Shown in pieces: positions 9,820 through 19,754 of a DNA stretch of 64,000 nt (position 1 is its first letter; the number at the start of each line of letters is the position of its first letter). This stretch comes from Liberibacter brunswickensis. Lineage in GTDB: Bacteria; Pseudomonadota; Alphaproteobacteria; Rhizobiales; Rhizobiaceae. The stretch is from contig NZ_JAAEJX010000007.1 of NCBI RefSeq assembly GCF_036858155.1, forward strand, positions 1 to 64,000, read 5' to 3'. The notes below the pieces were generated by a model that saw nothing but the letters and a program-made list of their open reading frames with translations, was not told where the DNA came from and did not search any database. The position numbers were made by a program, and so were the translations under genes.

Positions 9820-11328
9820 TCAGTATAATATATGTTTTATTGTTTTATTTTTAACGCCAGGATCGTCTAATTGTCTGATATGAGGATCTAAAATTATTTT
9901 ATTATCATCTTTGAAGTAAGGACTTTTATCACTACTAAAAGGATAGTTTTTTGGGTCGTTCTCACTTAAAATTTGTATATTAAACATATTATTGTTCAAT
10001 TTTATAGATGATATGGTGTCTTTATAATGTATATATTCTGGGCTTTTAGTAGGAATTTTCCATTCAAAGTAACATAGTGCTTTGCTTAAGGGTGATATAG
10101 GTAGCCATGTAGATGATAAATATCCATCATCTGATATCCATAGGGGATCTGGAATCGCATTTAATAGTGCTTTTTGTGTCCAATAAAAAATTTTATTGAG
10201 ATTATTAGAACTTTCTTGTTCTATTTGAGCGATGAGCAAAAATACTTCTTTTCTAGGATTAGCTTGCATAGCAAGCATTGCCTTTGTACGTGCTAGATCA
10301 ATATTTCCTGCTTCTAAAGATGTTTTAGAAACTATAAGCATAGATTCTATACTTTTGTTATTAATTTTTTCTAGTTTCAGTGCTTTATCTAATTTTTCTG
10401 TTGGATTTTTTGATAAAATTTTAGTGTAAATGTCGGCAATTTCGGGATGGGGATTGATTTTCCATATTTTTTCGAGGATTACTTCTGCTTTACTTTTTTT
10501 ATTTTGGGAAATCAAAGATTTGGCGGCACATATTGATCCCATAATTGAATTATTGCACAGTTTTAAAGATTCTATTGCATCGTTGTAAGAATCTATAATG
10601 TTACCTTTTTTTGCATTATCCAAAGAACTTGCTATGAGAAGTATAGCTTTATTTTTATCATATGTTTTATTGTTTTTTATTTTCTTATGCTCATCTAAGC
10701 AATTAATAGCTTTAGACCAATTTTTTTCTATTGCATAATATTGAACAATTGCTTCAATAGCCCAAGGGACATCAGAGTACATTTTCAAAGCTTGCTCTGC
10801 ATAATGTTTAGCAGATTTAAAATCACTTCTACGGAAGGATTCAAGGTATAAATGATAAATTGCAAATTCTTTTGTTAAAGGAATGTTCAACATCATACCT
10901 AGTTTTTCATGTACAACATTGTATTGTTTATCAGCTAAAGCTACTTGTACTTCCAGCATATGGGCAAGAGGTTCTTTATTAAAGACATGATGTTTGGATA
11001 TGTAAGAAAACATTTTGCGAGCTAATGGTACATTCTGTGCTGCAATGGATATGAGGCCCTTGTATAATGATTTATATCCTTTTTCAGAGTTGTGCTTTTG
11101 AAATGTATTCAGAATTATAGAGGGAAAAGATAAAAAAAATCGCGATATATTAGATATTAGTATAAATGCAAATATTAAAAAATAAAAAATTGATAACATT
11201 ACGAAAGGGTTTGTTTTGTAAATTCTATTTCCCCAAATAACTGATATATCATCTGGATAACATGCAATTATGATAAAGCTACAAGCTATTAGAAAAACTA
11301 TACAAAAACAATATATGAGACGCATCAT
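9820..11328 (-). CDS. hemY: HemY N-terminal domain/TPR membrane protein
   Basis: This is the alphaproteobacterial HemY-like protein that follows the mitofilin gene in the haem cluster. It is not protoporphyrinogen oxidase. Two hydrophobic segments near residues 3-25 and 40-62 make a membrane anchor, followed by helical TPR-like repeats (for example LARTKAMLAMQANP and KHYAEQALKMYSDVPWA). The start is the ATG at 11328: AGGAA from the end of the mitofilin gene lies ten bases before it, whereas the longer frame from 11364 would overlap that gene. It has about 502 residues. Its exact role is unsettled; an inner-membrane scaffold linked to haem synthesis is the usual suggestion. Confidence 0.85.
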   Translation of the reverse strand: MMRLIYCFCIVFLIACSFIIIACYPDDISVIWGNRIYKTNPFVMLSIFYFLIFAFILISNISRFFLSFPSIILNTFQKHNSEKGYKSLYKGLISIAAQNVPLARKMFSYISKHHVFNKEPLAHMLEVQVALADKQYNVVHEKLGMMLNIPLTKEFAIYHLYLESFRRSDFKSAKHYAEQALKMYSDVPWAIEAIVQYYAIEKNWSKAINCLDEHKKIKNNKTYDKNKAILLIASSLDNAKKGNIIDSYNDAIESLKLCNNSIMGSICAAKSLISQNKKSKAEVILEKIWKINPHPEIADIYTKILSKNPTEKLDKALKLEKINNKSIESMLIVSKTSLEAGNIDLARTKAMLAMQANPRKEVFLLIAQIEQESSNNLNKIFYWTQKALLNAIPDPLWISDDGYLSSTWLPISPLSKALCYFEWKIPTKSPEYIHYKDTISSIKLNNNMFNIQILSENDPKNYPFSSDKSPYFKDDNKIILDPHIRQLDDPGVKNKTIKHILY

Positions 11329-11341
11329 GATAATTTCATTC

Positions 11342-12376
11342 CTATTGCAAATTACCTTTTTCAATTTTAGCCATCTCTTCTTTTAATATTGCATCAGAGC
11401 AGATATGTGCTTCAATTGCATTTCTTAAATATACACCAGGTTTCTTCGCTTTTTCTGGAATATTGTCCCATTCAGAAGCTGCTTTTACTAGATCACCTGC
11501 TTTTATATTATTTTCAATGCGAGCTATTATAGCGGTTATTGAACTTCCTCCAATATTTTCTCCTACAGGGCGAATTTTTATCAATCTATTGAGTTGTAGC
11601 AATAGATAATCTGTAAATCCTGCATCATGTTCAAGAGATTCGCTTGCGAAAATCATTTCCTCAGAAACTTTAGGAAATTGTGTCAAAATTTCTACCGTTG
11701 TGGGTATTTTTGTATTAGCAAATTTCATAAGAACGGCAGTACATGGTTTTAAGATAGAAAATTCATTTTTCATCTTATCGTTCATCAAGAAATATTCTCC
11801 CTTATCCATTGAATTTTTTAAGATTAGTAGAGAAATCATACGTTGAGTATCTGGATTCCTGAGAGGATTGGAAATTAAAGATTCTGTCTTTTCCAGGCGG
11901 GTTACGATATTTTGATAATTTTCATTAATATCAGAAATCAATTTTTTTAGAGAAGATATTTCTTCTAATAAAGATTTTATATCTGATTTTTTTATATCAT
12001 CTAGTTTTGGTGACGACTTAATACCAACAAGATTAAGATCTTTCACAGTAGAGTCTTGTTCTGCTTGTGTTCCCTCAGTATAATACGAACTTTTCTCATT
12101 ATCAATTTTTGGAAAATGATTGACAAAATCATTATTATAAAAATTTTTTTTTGTCAAAAATGATATAAACATTATAAAAATTGCTAAAAATAATATACAA
12201 ACTAAAGTTGTTAGTAATTTTGATAATAATCTATTTTTGCGTATTTTGATGAGGATGCGTTGCCTCCAATTTAGTTTTTTCCCACAAGAATGAGGTTGGT
12301 TTGCCTTTTCTTTTTCAGGCATCTCTTCAGATTTACGAATAGGCTCTTTCGTAGAATAATCAGAAACAGGGGTCAT
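11342..12376 (-). CDS. Mitofilin/Mic60-family inner-membrane protein
   Basis: This 344-residue protein has a polar N-terminal tail, one membrane segment at residues 52-74, a coiled coil around 125-165 and a helical C-terminal domain. It sits between hemD and the HemY-like gene, the position where alphaproteobacteria carry the Mic60 homologue that shapes intracytoplasmic membranes in some species. It is at the short end for the family because the coiled coil is brief. Its last codons overlap the ribosome binding site of the HemY gene, so the pair is probably co-translated. Identification rests on architecture plus gene order. Confidence 0.75.
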   Translation of the reverse strand: MTPVSDYSTKEPIRKSEEMPEKEKANQPHSCGKKLNWRQRILIKIRKNRLLSKLLTTLVCILFLAIFIMFISFLTKKNFYNNDFVNHFPKIDNEKSSYYTEGTQAEQDSTVKDLNLVGIKSSPKLDDIKKSDIKSLLEEISSLKKLISDINENYQNIVTRLEKTESLISNPLRNPDTQRMISLLILKNSMDKGEYFLMNDKMKNEFSILKPCTAVLMKFANTKIPTTVEILTQFPKVSEEMIFASESLEHDAGFTDYLLLQLNRLIKIRPVGENIGGSSITAIIARIENNIKAGDLVKAASEWDNIPEKAKKPGVYLRNAIEAHICSDAILKEEMAKIEKGNLQ

Positions 12377-12603
12377 ACTATTTTCTCCTAATCACATGTA
12401 ATGTTTGGAATTAACTAACTCAACAGACTATCCTGCACCATTCGCACGTGGATTATGTTACCTTTCTTTGCAATATTTTAAATTATTATCACTAATAAAA
12501 TCTATCTTTTCTAATAATAATTATATTATTGATTCTATAATATACCAAATATTATATTTAACTTATTAATTTTACATAAAATATTAATTATGATATAGAG
12601 ATT

Positions 12604-13308
12604 TTATTTATTTTTAGGAAGAATAATGTTTAGTAGAGATTTTTCTTTTGGAAAATCTGCTACTATAGTTACATTTTTATATGATGGGGGGATGGCAAAT
12701 GCAATGTTCTTGCTCAAACATAAGAAATTAGCAGATATTTTTTCTGGCAAAGGTAAACTAAAAAAATATGAAACTGCTGATCTGGAATAAAATAGTATTG
12801 AATCTGCATTTTGGAGTAAATTTTTTAATGTTACTTCAGGATAATACATTCTCCGACTAATATAACATTCAATTATTTTAAAAGGAATATTATGTTGGAT
12901 TAGATAGTTTTCAAATTCAAGGTTTCTAGGTTTTCTTCCTAGGTATATCAGAGGTTTTTTAGGGGCAAACATTTTTTTTTGTTGGATAATTATATTAGCT
13001 AAACCAATGCTATTATCTTGACCATAAAATATTTTTGAAAACCCCTTTTGTTTTGCAAGATAAGCACTTGCCTTTCCTACAGCAAAAATAGGTTTATGAT
13101 GGCAAAAATCTATGGGTAATGTACATAGAGCTTCACTACTGGTAATAGCTATACCTCCGTATGATTCTCCTTGTATTGCATGAAATACTTCTTCTTTGTT
13201 ATATGAGAAATAGGATAGAGGCATCATAATAGGAATATGACCCATTTTTTTAATTTTTTCTTTTGTGCATAGTGCTTTTTTTATAGGTCTTGTAATAACT
13301 ATGCGCAT
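12604..13308 (-). CDS. hemD: Uroporphyrinogen-III synthase
   Basis: HemD cyclises hydroxymethylbilane to uroporphyrinogen III with inversion of ring D. The 234-residue sequence is divergent, as usual for this enzyme, but keeps the N-terminal RIVITRP start, AITSSEAL, FAVGKASA and the C-terminal LFYSRSAVSYF segment of the two-domain fold. It follows hemC on the minus strand, and the next step of the pathway acts directly on its product. The gap to the mitofilin gene downstream is about 230 bases and AT-rich, so the pair hemC-hemD may be transcribed separately from the mitofilin/HemY pair. Confidence 0.9.
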   Translation of the reverse strand: MRIVITRPIKKALCTKEKIKKMGHIPIMMPLSYFSYNKEEVFHAIQGESYGGIAITSSEALCTLPIDFCHHKPIFAVGKASAYLAKQKGFSKIFYGQDNSIGLANIIIQQKKMFAPKKPLIYLGRKPRNLEFENYLIQHNIPFKIIECYISRRMYYPEVTLKNLLQNADSILFYSRSAVSYFFSLPLPEKISANFLCLSKNIAFAIPPSYKNVTIVADFPKEKSLLNIILPKNK

Positions 13309-13421
13309 GATTTTTCTCTATAAATATTAAATATTTAAATGAACTTTTCCACACCATATAGAGTAGTAATTAGCCTAAGGAAGTTAATTAATTTCTTCTT
13401 TTATATTTTTTACTTAAAAGT

Positions 13422-14345
13422 TCAAAAGTTAAAAATATTTTTATTGCAAATATTTCGTATATATTTGCCTGCGTCACGGCCTATAAGAATAGCGTCGCAA
13501 CGATTACCCTGTTTTGATACTTCATGATAAACTTTGCCATCTGGTGACAAAACTATACCACTAAAATACATGTCTTTACCTTTACAATAAGCAAATCCAG
13601 CTATTGCACTTTTACATGATCCATCTAATTCTTCAAGAAATGCACGTTCACACCTTACGCTATCCCAAGTTTCTTTATGGTTAATAGCTGCAACTAATTC
13701 TTGTGCTTTGTGATTTTTAATATGTGTTTCAATACAAATAGCCCCTTGTCCAGGTGATGGAGGAAAATCTTCTATATTCAGAATTTCTTTAATAATGTTC
13801 TCTTTTTGTAATCTTTTAATTCCAGCATATGATAGCAATATAGCATCAGCTTTTTTGTTTTTAAGCTTAGCCAAACGTGTTTCTATTTTACCTCTAAAAT
13901 CTATTACAAATATGTCAGGACGATTTCTCAATAAAAGTGCTTTGCGACGTAATGATGATGTTCCAATAATGCTATTAGGAGAAAGATCCTTTAGGGAATT
14001 TACAGTATTGCTAATAAATACATCGTTTATTTCTTCACGAGGTAGGTAGGCTGAAATTTGCAGGCCTTTGAATAATTTGGTCGGCATATCTTTAGCTGAA
14101 TGGACTGCAAGATCAATTTCACCCGATATCAATTTATTTTCAATTTCTTCAGTAAATAATCCTTTTCCGCCTATTTCCGACAATGTTATATTTGTAATAC
14201 GATCTCCTTTGGTTGATAAAGGGACAATTACAACGTTATCAGGAGATAATTTGTGCATATCCATAAGATAAGATCGTGTTTCAAAAGCATGTGCTAAGGC
14301 CAAAGGACTGCAACGTGTTCCTATTTTAAAAACTTTGTTTTTCAT
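13422..14345 (-). CDS. hemC: Porphobilinogen deaminase (hydroxymethylbilane synthase)
   Basis: HemC joins four porphobilinogen molecules into hydroxymethylbilane. The 307 residues match the usual length. FKIGTRCSPLALAHA opens the protein, GTSSLRRKA carries the substrate-binding arginines, and Cys244 in LDGSCKSA is the attachment site of the dipyrromethane cofactor. It starts at ATG 14345 and is divergent from tsaD across only 65 bases, so both promoters must share that interval. Together with hemD it supplies the tetrapyrrole for cytochromes, including the haem of succinate dehydrogenase encoded nearby. Confidence 0.96.
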   Translation of the reverse strand: MKNKVFKIGTRCSPLALAHAFETRSYLMDMHKLSPDNVVIVPLSTKGDRITNITLSEIGGKGLFTEEIENKLISGEIDLAVHSAKDMPTKLFKGLQISAYLPREEINDVFISNTVNSLKDLSPNSIIGTSSLRRKALLLRNRPDIFVIDFRGKIETRLAKLKNKKADAILLSYAGIKRLQKENIIKEILNIEDFPPSPGQGAICIETHIKNHKAQELVAAINHKETWDSVRCERAFLEELDGSCKSAIAGFAYCKGKDMYFSGIVLSPDGKVYHEVSKQGNRCDAILIGRDAGKYIRNICNKNIFNF

Positions 14346-14410
14346 ATGTATTCATCTATGATACTAAAAATGGAATTGTACAATTAGCATAAAACAAATA
14401 AAGTATTGCA

Positions 14411-15502
14411 ATGTTTAAAATACAAAAAACAGTTATCGGTATTGAAACTAGCTGTGATGAAACAGCTGTTGCAATATTAAGTCGTACAGATTCTAGCAAT
14501 GATATTCTTGCAGAATCTATTTTGTCTCAAGTTGATCAACATGATCATTGCGGAGGAGTTGTTCCGGAAATTGCTGCTCGTTCTCACGTAAATGTTTTGG
14601 ATACTTTAATAAAACAAACTTTATTAAATGCTAATATGCAAATTTCTGAGATAGATTCAATAGCAGTTACGGCTGGGCCAGGATTGATGGGTGGACTTAT
14701 TGTTGGTTTGATGACTGCTAAGGCTATTGCTTATGCTGCTAAAAAGCCTTTTTATGCTATAAATCACTTAGAAGGTCATATTTTAACAGCACGTTTGACT
14801 AATAACGTTTCTTTCCCATATTTGGTTTTATTGGTATCAGGGGGACATACACAAATTTTGCTAGTAAGGGATGTAGCACGATATGATCGCTTAGGTACAA
14901 CTATAGATGATGCACTTGGCGAGTGTTTTGACAAAATTGCTAAGTCACTGGGATTATCATATCCAGGTGGAGTTGAAATAGAAAAAGCTGCGTTAATGGG
15001 GGATAGTCAACGTTTTAATTTTCCATGTCCTTCTGTACAAGGAACGTTATGCGATTTTTCTTTTTCTGGATTGAAAACATCTGTTCAGAACAAGATACGC
15101 TCCTTTGATGTTCTTGAAAAACAAGATATTGCTGATATTTGTGCATCTTTCCAAGTAACGGTTGTCCGTATTCTAAAATCAAGATTAAAGCAAGGATTTC
15201 TTTTATTTCGAAATGCATTCCCGAATAAAAAAGCTGTATTAGTATTTTCTGGTGGGGTGGCTTCTAATCTTTTTATAAGGTCTTCTCTCGTTGATTTTTG
15301 TTCTTTACATGATTTTTGTTTTGTTGCTCCTCCGGCGCGTTTATGTACTGACAATGCAGTAATGATTGCTTGGGCTGCTTTGGAAAGGATGGATTCCGGA
15401 TTTCCTTCGGATGATTTATCTGTATCTCCTCGTCCTCGATGGCCTTTAGATGAAAAAGCTATTGCAAAAATAGGATTTGGTAAGCGTGGAGTAAAAGCAT
15501 GA
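14411..15502 (+). CDS. tsaD: tRNA N6-adenosine threonylcarbamoyltransferase
   Basis: TsaD transfers the threonylcarbamoyl group to A37 of ANN-decoding tRNAs. The 363 residues are typical. The ASKHA-fold start GIETSCDETAVAIL, the metal-binding HLEGH of the NHLEGHILTARL segment, the GGHTQILLV block and the late FSGGVASN are all present. Its stop overlaps the start of gpsA by four bases (ATGA), making a tight pair. This is the usual rhizobial order tsaD-gpsA with hemC divergent. Its substrate is made by TsaC, not seen here; TsaB and TsaE would also be needed. Confidence 0.96.
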   Translation: MFKIQKTVIGIETSCDETAVAILSRTDSSNDILAESILSQVDQHDHCGGVVPEIAARSHVNVLDTLIKQTLLNANMQISEIDSIAVTAGPGLMGGLIVGLMTAKAIAYAAKKPFYAINHLEGHILTARLTNNVSFPYLVLLVSGGHTQILLVRDVARYDRLGTTIDDALGECFDKIAKSLGLSYPGGVEIEKAALMGDSQRFNFPCPSVQGTLCDFSFSGLKTSVQNKIRSFDVLEKQDIADICASFQVTVVRILKSRLKQGFLLFRNAFPNKKAVLVFSGGVASNLFIRSSLVDFCSLHDFCFVAPPARLCTDNAVMIAWAALERMDSGFPSDDLSVSPRPRWPLDEKAIAKIGFGKRGVKA

Positions 15503-16479
15503 AAAATCATCTTAAAATTTGTGTTATTGGTGCTGGAGCTTTTGGAACATCTCTATCTACTATAATTGCGTCACGTGGTAATTCAGATGTTACGTTACTT
15601 GGTCGAAAAGCAAGTATTATGCAACGAATCAAGGATACAAGGGTAAATGAAAAGGCGCTTCCTGGTATAAATCTTTCTCCTCTTTTAAATTTTTCATCTG
15701 ACCATACTATTTTACAGGAAGCAGATATTGTCCTATTTGCTACTTCTTCTAAGGGATATGGAGATGCTCTTAATTTTTATAAAAATTGGTTAAAAGATTG
15801 TGTGCAAATTATTATTTGTTCTAAGGGTTTTGAATATCATAGTGGAATATTACTAAGTTCTTATTCAGAACAAGTTCTTCCATCTTATTCTATTTCAGTT
15901 CTTTCTGGCCCTGGTTTTGCACGTGATATTGCTCAAGGATTCCCTGTAAGGGCGGTTTTGTCTTCTAAAGATATCGAAACATCTCGTTTTTTATCCCAGA
16001 TTCTTTCATATAATTCTTTTCAATTATGTTGTTCTGATGATCGTATTGGTGTTCAGATTGGTGGTGCTTTGAAAAATGTTATTGCTATAGCAAGTGGTAT
16101 TGTAAAAGGAAGAGGATGTGGAGAATCTGCTTGTGCAACAGTTATGGTGCAGGGTTTGTCAGAAATGATAAAATTGGCAGAAGCGATGGGGGGTAGATCC
16201 GACACAATTCTAGGGTTATCTGGTATAGGAGATTTGATATTAACTTCTACAAGTAAACAGTCTCGTAACTTTTGTTTTGGTGTATCTCTTGGAAAGGGGG
16301 AAAAACATACTTTTGATCAAATGCAATTAGTGGAAGGGGGGATTGCTGCTTCACGCGTTATCAATATATCAACAAAAATGGGTTTGCATTTGCCAATTTT
16401 TCAAGCAATATCAGATGTTATGAAGAACAAAATAACTGTAGATGAATCTTTGAATATTATTTTAAATTACTCTTCGTGA
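15499..16479 (+). CDS. gpsA: NAD(P)-dependent glycerol-3-phosphate dehydrogenase
   Basis: GpsA reduces dihydroxyacetone phosphate to glycerol-3-phosphate for phospholipid synthesis. The 326-residue protein shows the Rossmann motif GAGAFGTSL at residues 11-19, the LSGPGFARDIAQG segment and the catalytic-lysine block GGALKNVIAIASGI, followed by GLSGIGDLILT. All are conserved, so the enzyme looks intact. It overlaps tsaD by four bases. In related rhizobia a YciI-family gene often lies between gpsA and the EVE-domain gene; here the EVE gene follows directly. Confidence 0.95.
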   Translation: MKNHLKICVIGAGAFGTSLSTIIASRGNSDVTLLGRKASIMQRIKDTRVNEKALPGINLSPLLNFSSDHTILQEADIVLFATSSKGYGDALNFYKNWLKDCVQIIICSKGFEYHSGILLSSYSEQVLPSYSISVLSGPGFARDIAQGFPVRAVLSSKDIETSRFLSQILSYNSFQLCCSDDRIGVQIGGALKNVIAIASGIVKGRGCGESACATVMVQGLSEMIKLAEAMGGRSDTILGLSGIGDLILTSTSKQSRNFCFGVSLGKGEKHTFDQMQLVEGGIAASRVINISTKMGLHLPIFQAISDVMKNKITVDESLNIILNYSS

Positions 16480-16536
16480 GATAGTGCAAAATATAATTTA
16501 TCGTGTTAGTGGTTATTGTAAATAAGAGAATAATGG

Positions 16537-16968
16537 ATGTCATATTGGCTTGTAAAGTCTGAACCTGATTTGTGGTCTTGGAAAATGCAACAAGGCAAAG
16601 GTATTGTTGGAGAGGCATGGACAGGAGTTCGTAATTATCAAGCTCGCAATAATATGAGAAAAATGCATGTTGGGGATAAAGGATTCTTTTATCATTCCAA
16701 TAAAGGTCGTGAGGTTGTAGGAATTTTTGAAGTGATCACTAGTGCTTATTCTGATCCTACAGCAGGACAATCGTCATGTTGGGAATGTGTGGATATATGT
16801 GCAGTTTGTAGTATGCCTTTTCCTGTTAGTTTGGTTTCTATCAAATCTAATTTGCGTCTTTCTAGAATGATGTTAGTTGTTTCCTCTCGTCCTTCGGTGC
16901 AACCTGTTACTCTTGATGAGTATTTAGAAGTATGTCGTATGGGAAAACTTTTAGATCCGCCGCTGTAG
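16537..16968 (+). CDS. EVE-domain (PUA-like) protein
   Basis: This 143-residue single-domain protein starts with YWLVKSEPDLWSW, the hallmark of the EVE family, followed by GVRNYQARNNMR and GDKGFFYHS. EVE domains have a PUA-like fold with an aromatic cage and are thought to read modified bases in nucleic acid. The substrate of this conserved alphaproteobacterial member is not known. Placement after gpsA is usual for rhizobia. An ATG at 16533 is out of frame. A pairing with tRNA-modification genes such as tsaD is suggestive only. Confidence 0.9.
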   Translation: MSYWLVKSEPDLWSWKMQQGKGIVGEAWTGVRNYQARNNMRKMHVGDKGFFYHSNKGREVVGIFEVITSAYSDPTAGQSSCWECVDICAVCSMPFPVSLVSIKSNLRLSRMMLVVSSRPSVQPVTLDEYLEVCRMGKLLDPPL

Positions 16969-17112
16969 TTAATGTTAATAAAAGTAGATATTTTGATGAT
17001 AGTTGTTCTATTGTTAAATTTCTATAAAAGTATTTTTTTGTATTAAATATTAATAATTTTATGAATATATATATAAATATAATTAAACAGAGAAAGGATT
17101 TATCTAAAATAG

Positions 17113-17502
17113 ATGTCTAACTTTAATAATAATCGACCTATTTCTCCACATTTGCAGATTTACAAGTTGATTCCTACTATGTTTGTTTCTATCGCCCATC
17201 GTATTACGGGATCAGTTGTTTATTTAGGAACTCCAGGAGTGGTTCTTTGGTTTTTTTGTGTAGCTAGTGGCAAGTCTGCATTAAGTTATTTGAGGTATTA
17301 TACTGAAAGTTATTTTTTAAAAATATGTTTTTTTTTGTACACTTGGGCTATTATTCATCACATGTTAGGTGGTATAAGATACCTGATTTGGGATTCTGGT
17401 TTATGCTTTGATAAAAGGATATCTACCCAAATGGCAAAAATTAATATTATTGTTGCTATTGTATTAGTATCTATAATTTGGATAGTTAAGGATCTAGTTT
17501 AA
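17113..17502 (+). CDS. sdhC: Succinate dehydrogenase cytochrome b556 subunit
   Basis: SdhC is the larger membrane anchor of complex II; with SdhD it holds haem b and the quinone site. The 129 residues open with RPISPHLQIYKLIPTM and contain AHRITGSVVYLG, where the Ser and Arg of the quinone site lie, three membrane helices, and the IIHHMLGGIRYLIWD segment carrying the haem His. It is first in sdhCDAB, 12 bases before the first possible start of sdhD. AGAAAGGA about ten bases upstream is the likely ribosome binding site. Confidence 0.95.
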   Translation: MSNFNNNRPISPHLQIYKLIPTMFVSIAHRITGSVVYLGTPGVVLWFFCVASGKSALSYLRYYTESYFLKICFFLYTWAIIHHMLGGIRYLIWDSGLCFDKRISTQMAKINIIVAIVLVSIIWIVKDLV

Positions 17503-17526
17503 AATAAATTAAGATTGGACTTTTAT

Positions 17527-17907
17527 ATGCGTAGTAGTTTGGGAAAAGTTCGGGGCATGGGATCTGCCAAAGATGGTACAGGTCATTTTTTAAAACAAAG
17601 GTTTACGGCCATCGCCAATATTCCTTTCATCATTTTTTTTATTATTTTTTTTATAGAATATGGTAATGCTTCTTATGAACAGATTGTTTCTGTTATTTCA
17701 AATGTTTTCGTAGCATCTTTTATGGGATTAGGTATAATTTCTATTGCTTTACATATGCAACTTGGGATGCAAGTGATTATTGAAGATTATGTTCATTCTA
17801 AACCGTTTAAGGTTATGTTTATTTTTATGAATAGTTTTTTTGTTTTTTTTCTTATCGCTTTTTGTTTGGTTTCCATATTAAAGATTGCAATTTTAGGTAA
17901 CCTATGA
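17527..17907 (+). CDS. sdhD: Succinate dehydrogenase hydrophobic membrane anchor
   Basis: SdhD is the second membrane anchor of complex II. ATG 17527 gives 126 residues starting MRSSLGKVRGMGSAKDGTGH, the usual alphaproteobacterial beginning; a TTG at 17515 would add four residues and is less likely. Three membrane helices are visible, and ALHMQLGMQVIIEDYVH carries the second haem-ligand His and the conserved Asp-Tyr pair. The stop overlaps the sdhA start by four bases, so the membrane and catalytic subunits are translationally coupled. Confidence 0.93.
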   Translation: MRSSLGKVRGMGSAKDGTGHFLKQRFTAIANIPFIIFFIIFFIEYGNASYEQIVSVISNVFVASFMGLGIISIALHMQLGMQVIIEDYVHSKPFKVMFIFMNSFFVFFLIAFCLVSILKIAILGNL

Positions 17908-19739
17908 ATAAATATCTCAATCTTAAATCTTCTTATACTTATGTAGATCATGCTTACGATGTTGTTGTCGTTGGTGCTGGAGGATCTGGTTTACGTGCTA
18001 CTTTAGGTATGGCCGAGAAGGGATTCAGGACTGCATGCATTACAAAAGTTTTTCCAACTCGTTCGCATACAGTCGCGGCACAAGGAGGAATTGCAGCTTC
18101 GCTTGCTAATATGACTCCAGATAGTTGGCAGTGGCATCTTTATGATACTATAAAAGGTTCTGATTGGCTTGGAGATGTGGATGCAGCTCAATATTTGGCG
18201 ATGGAAGCTCCGAATTCTGTTTATGAATTAGAGCGTTACGGTGTTCCTTTTTCACGTAATGAAGCAGGGAAGATTTATCAGCGTCCTTTTGGAGGACATA
18301 TGCAAAATTATGGAGAAGGCCCTGTAGTTCAAAGGACTTGTGCTGCTGCGGATAGAACTGGACATGCTATTTTGCATACTCTGTATGGGCAGGCTCTGAA
18401 GCATAATGCAGAATTTTTTATCGAATATTTTGCGATTGATATTATCACAAACTCAGAAGGATGTTGTATAGGCGTTGTCGCTTGGCAGTTAGAAACAGGT
18501 GAAATTCATCGTTTTTCTGCTAAATTAGTTGTATTAGCTACTGGTGGATATGGTCGAGCTTATTTTTCTGCTACATCAGCTCATACTTGTACTGGTGATG
18601 GTGCTGGTATGGTTGCACGTGCGGGTCTTCCATTACAAGATATGGAATTTGTGCAGTTTCATCCTACTGGTATTTATGGTGCAGGATGTCTTATTACAGA
18701 AGGAGCTCGTGGAGAAGGGGGATATTTAGTAAATTCTAAAGGAGAACGCTTTATGGAGCGTTATGCTCCTTCAGCTAAGGATCTTGCGTCTCGTGATGTT
18801 GTTTCTCGTTGTATGACTATTGAGATAAGAGAAGGAAGAGGTGTAGGTAAAAATAAAGATCATATATATCTTTATTTAAATCATATTGATCCTTCTGTGC
18901 TTCATGAGCGTTTACCAGGTATTTCCGAATCTGCTCGTATCTTTGCTGGTGTTGATGTAACACGCGATCCCATTCCTGTTATTCCTACTGTACATTATAA
19001 TATGGGGGGTATCCCAACTAACTATTGGGGAGAAGTTTTAGACGCAGATAGTAGAAACCCTGAACGTTTTGCTAATGGTTTAATGGCAATTGGCGAAGCT
19101 GGATGTGCTTCTGTTCATGGTGCTAATCGACTTGGTTCAAATTCATTGATTGATTTAGTTGTTTTTGGTCGTGCTGCCGTTATTCGTGCTGCGGAAATAA
19201 TTGATAAATCTAGCCCAATTCCTAGTTTGGATATGGTCTCTTGTGATCGTATTATGGATCGATTTGATAAATTAAGGTATGCTGATGGTCATGTCCCTAC
19301 TGCTGTTTTACGAGATAAGATGCAAAGAGCAATGCAGATAGATGCAGGTGTTTTTCGTACTCAAGAATCTTTGTCTAATGGATGTAGAAATCTTTCTGCT
19401 CTTTGGAACGAAATGGTTGATTTAAAGGTTCATGATCGTTCTTTAATATGGAATTCAGATCTTGTGGAAACACTTGAATTGCAAAATTTGATGATAAATG
19501 CAATTGCTACTGTTTACTCTGCAGAAGCTCGTAAAGAAAGTAGGGGGTCTCATTCGAGAGAGGATTATAAGGATGGTAAATTTAATGGGCGTGATGATGT
19601 AAACTGGCGGAAACATTCTCTTTGTTGGGTTGGCTCGGAAACAGGAAAAATAAAGATTGATTATCGTCCAGTTCATACTGAATTGCTTTGTGGTGGAATA
19701 GATTATTCTAAAATAGCTCCTAAAGCACGTGTTTATTAG
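17904..19739 (+). CDS. sdhA: Succinate dehydrogenase flavoprotein subunit
   Basis: SdhA oxidises succinate to fumarate on covalently bound FAD. The 611-residue protein has the dinucleotide motif VGAGGSG at residues 23-29, the FAD-linking His55 in RSHTVAAQGG, the substrate loop around FHPTGIYGAG, the catalytic Arg region GARGEGG and the late HGANRLGSNSL block. Length matches bacterial homologues. It overlaps sdhD by four bases and is followed by sdhB after 15 bases. Everything needed for activity appears present. Confidence 0.97.
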   Translation: MNKYLNLKSSYTYVDHAYDVVVVGAGGSGLRATLGMAEKGFRTACITKVFPTRSHTVAAQGGIAASLANMTPDSWQWHLYDTIKGSDWLGDVDAAQYLAMEAPNSVYELERYGVPFSRNEAGKIYQRPFGGHMQNYGEGPVVQRTCAAADRTGHAILHTLYGQALKHNAEFFIEYFAIDIITNSEGCCIGVVAWQLETGEIHRFSAKLVVLATGGYGRAYFSATSAHTCTGDGAGMVARAGLPLQDMEFVQFHPTGIYGAGCLITEGARGEGGYLVNSKGERFMERYAPSAKDLASRDVVSRCMTIEIREGRGVGKNKDHIYLYLNHIDPSVLHERLPGISESARIFAGVDVTRDPIPVIPTVHYNMGGIPTNYWGEVLDADSRNPERFANGLMAIGEAGCASVHGANRLGSNSLIDLVVFGRAAVIRAAEIIDKSSPIPSLDMVSCDRIMDRFDKLRYADGHVPTAVLRDKMQRAMQIDAGVFRTQESLSNGCRNLSALWNEMVDLKVHDRSLIWNSDLVETLELQNLMINAIATVYSAEARKESRGSHSREDYKDGKFNGRDDVNWRKHSLCWVGSETGKIKIDYRPVHTELLCGGIDYSKIAPKARVY

Positions 19740-19754
19740 TATAGGTGTTTGAAT

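Noticed and set aside
15085..15510. Minus-strand 141-residue frame within tsaD
   Set aside because: It is fully opposite a well-conserved gene and has no family resemblance.
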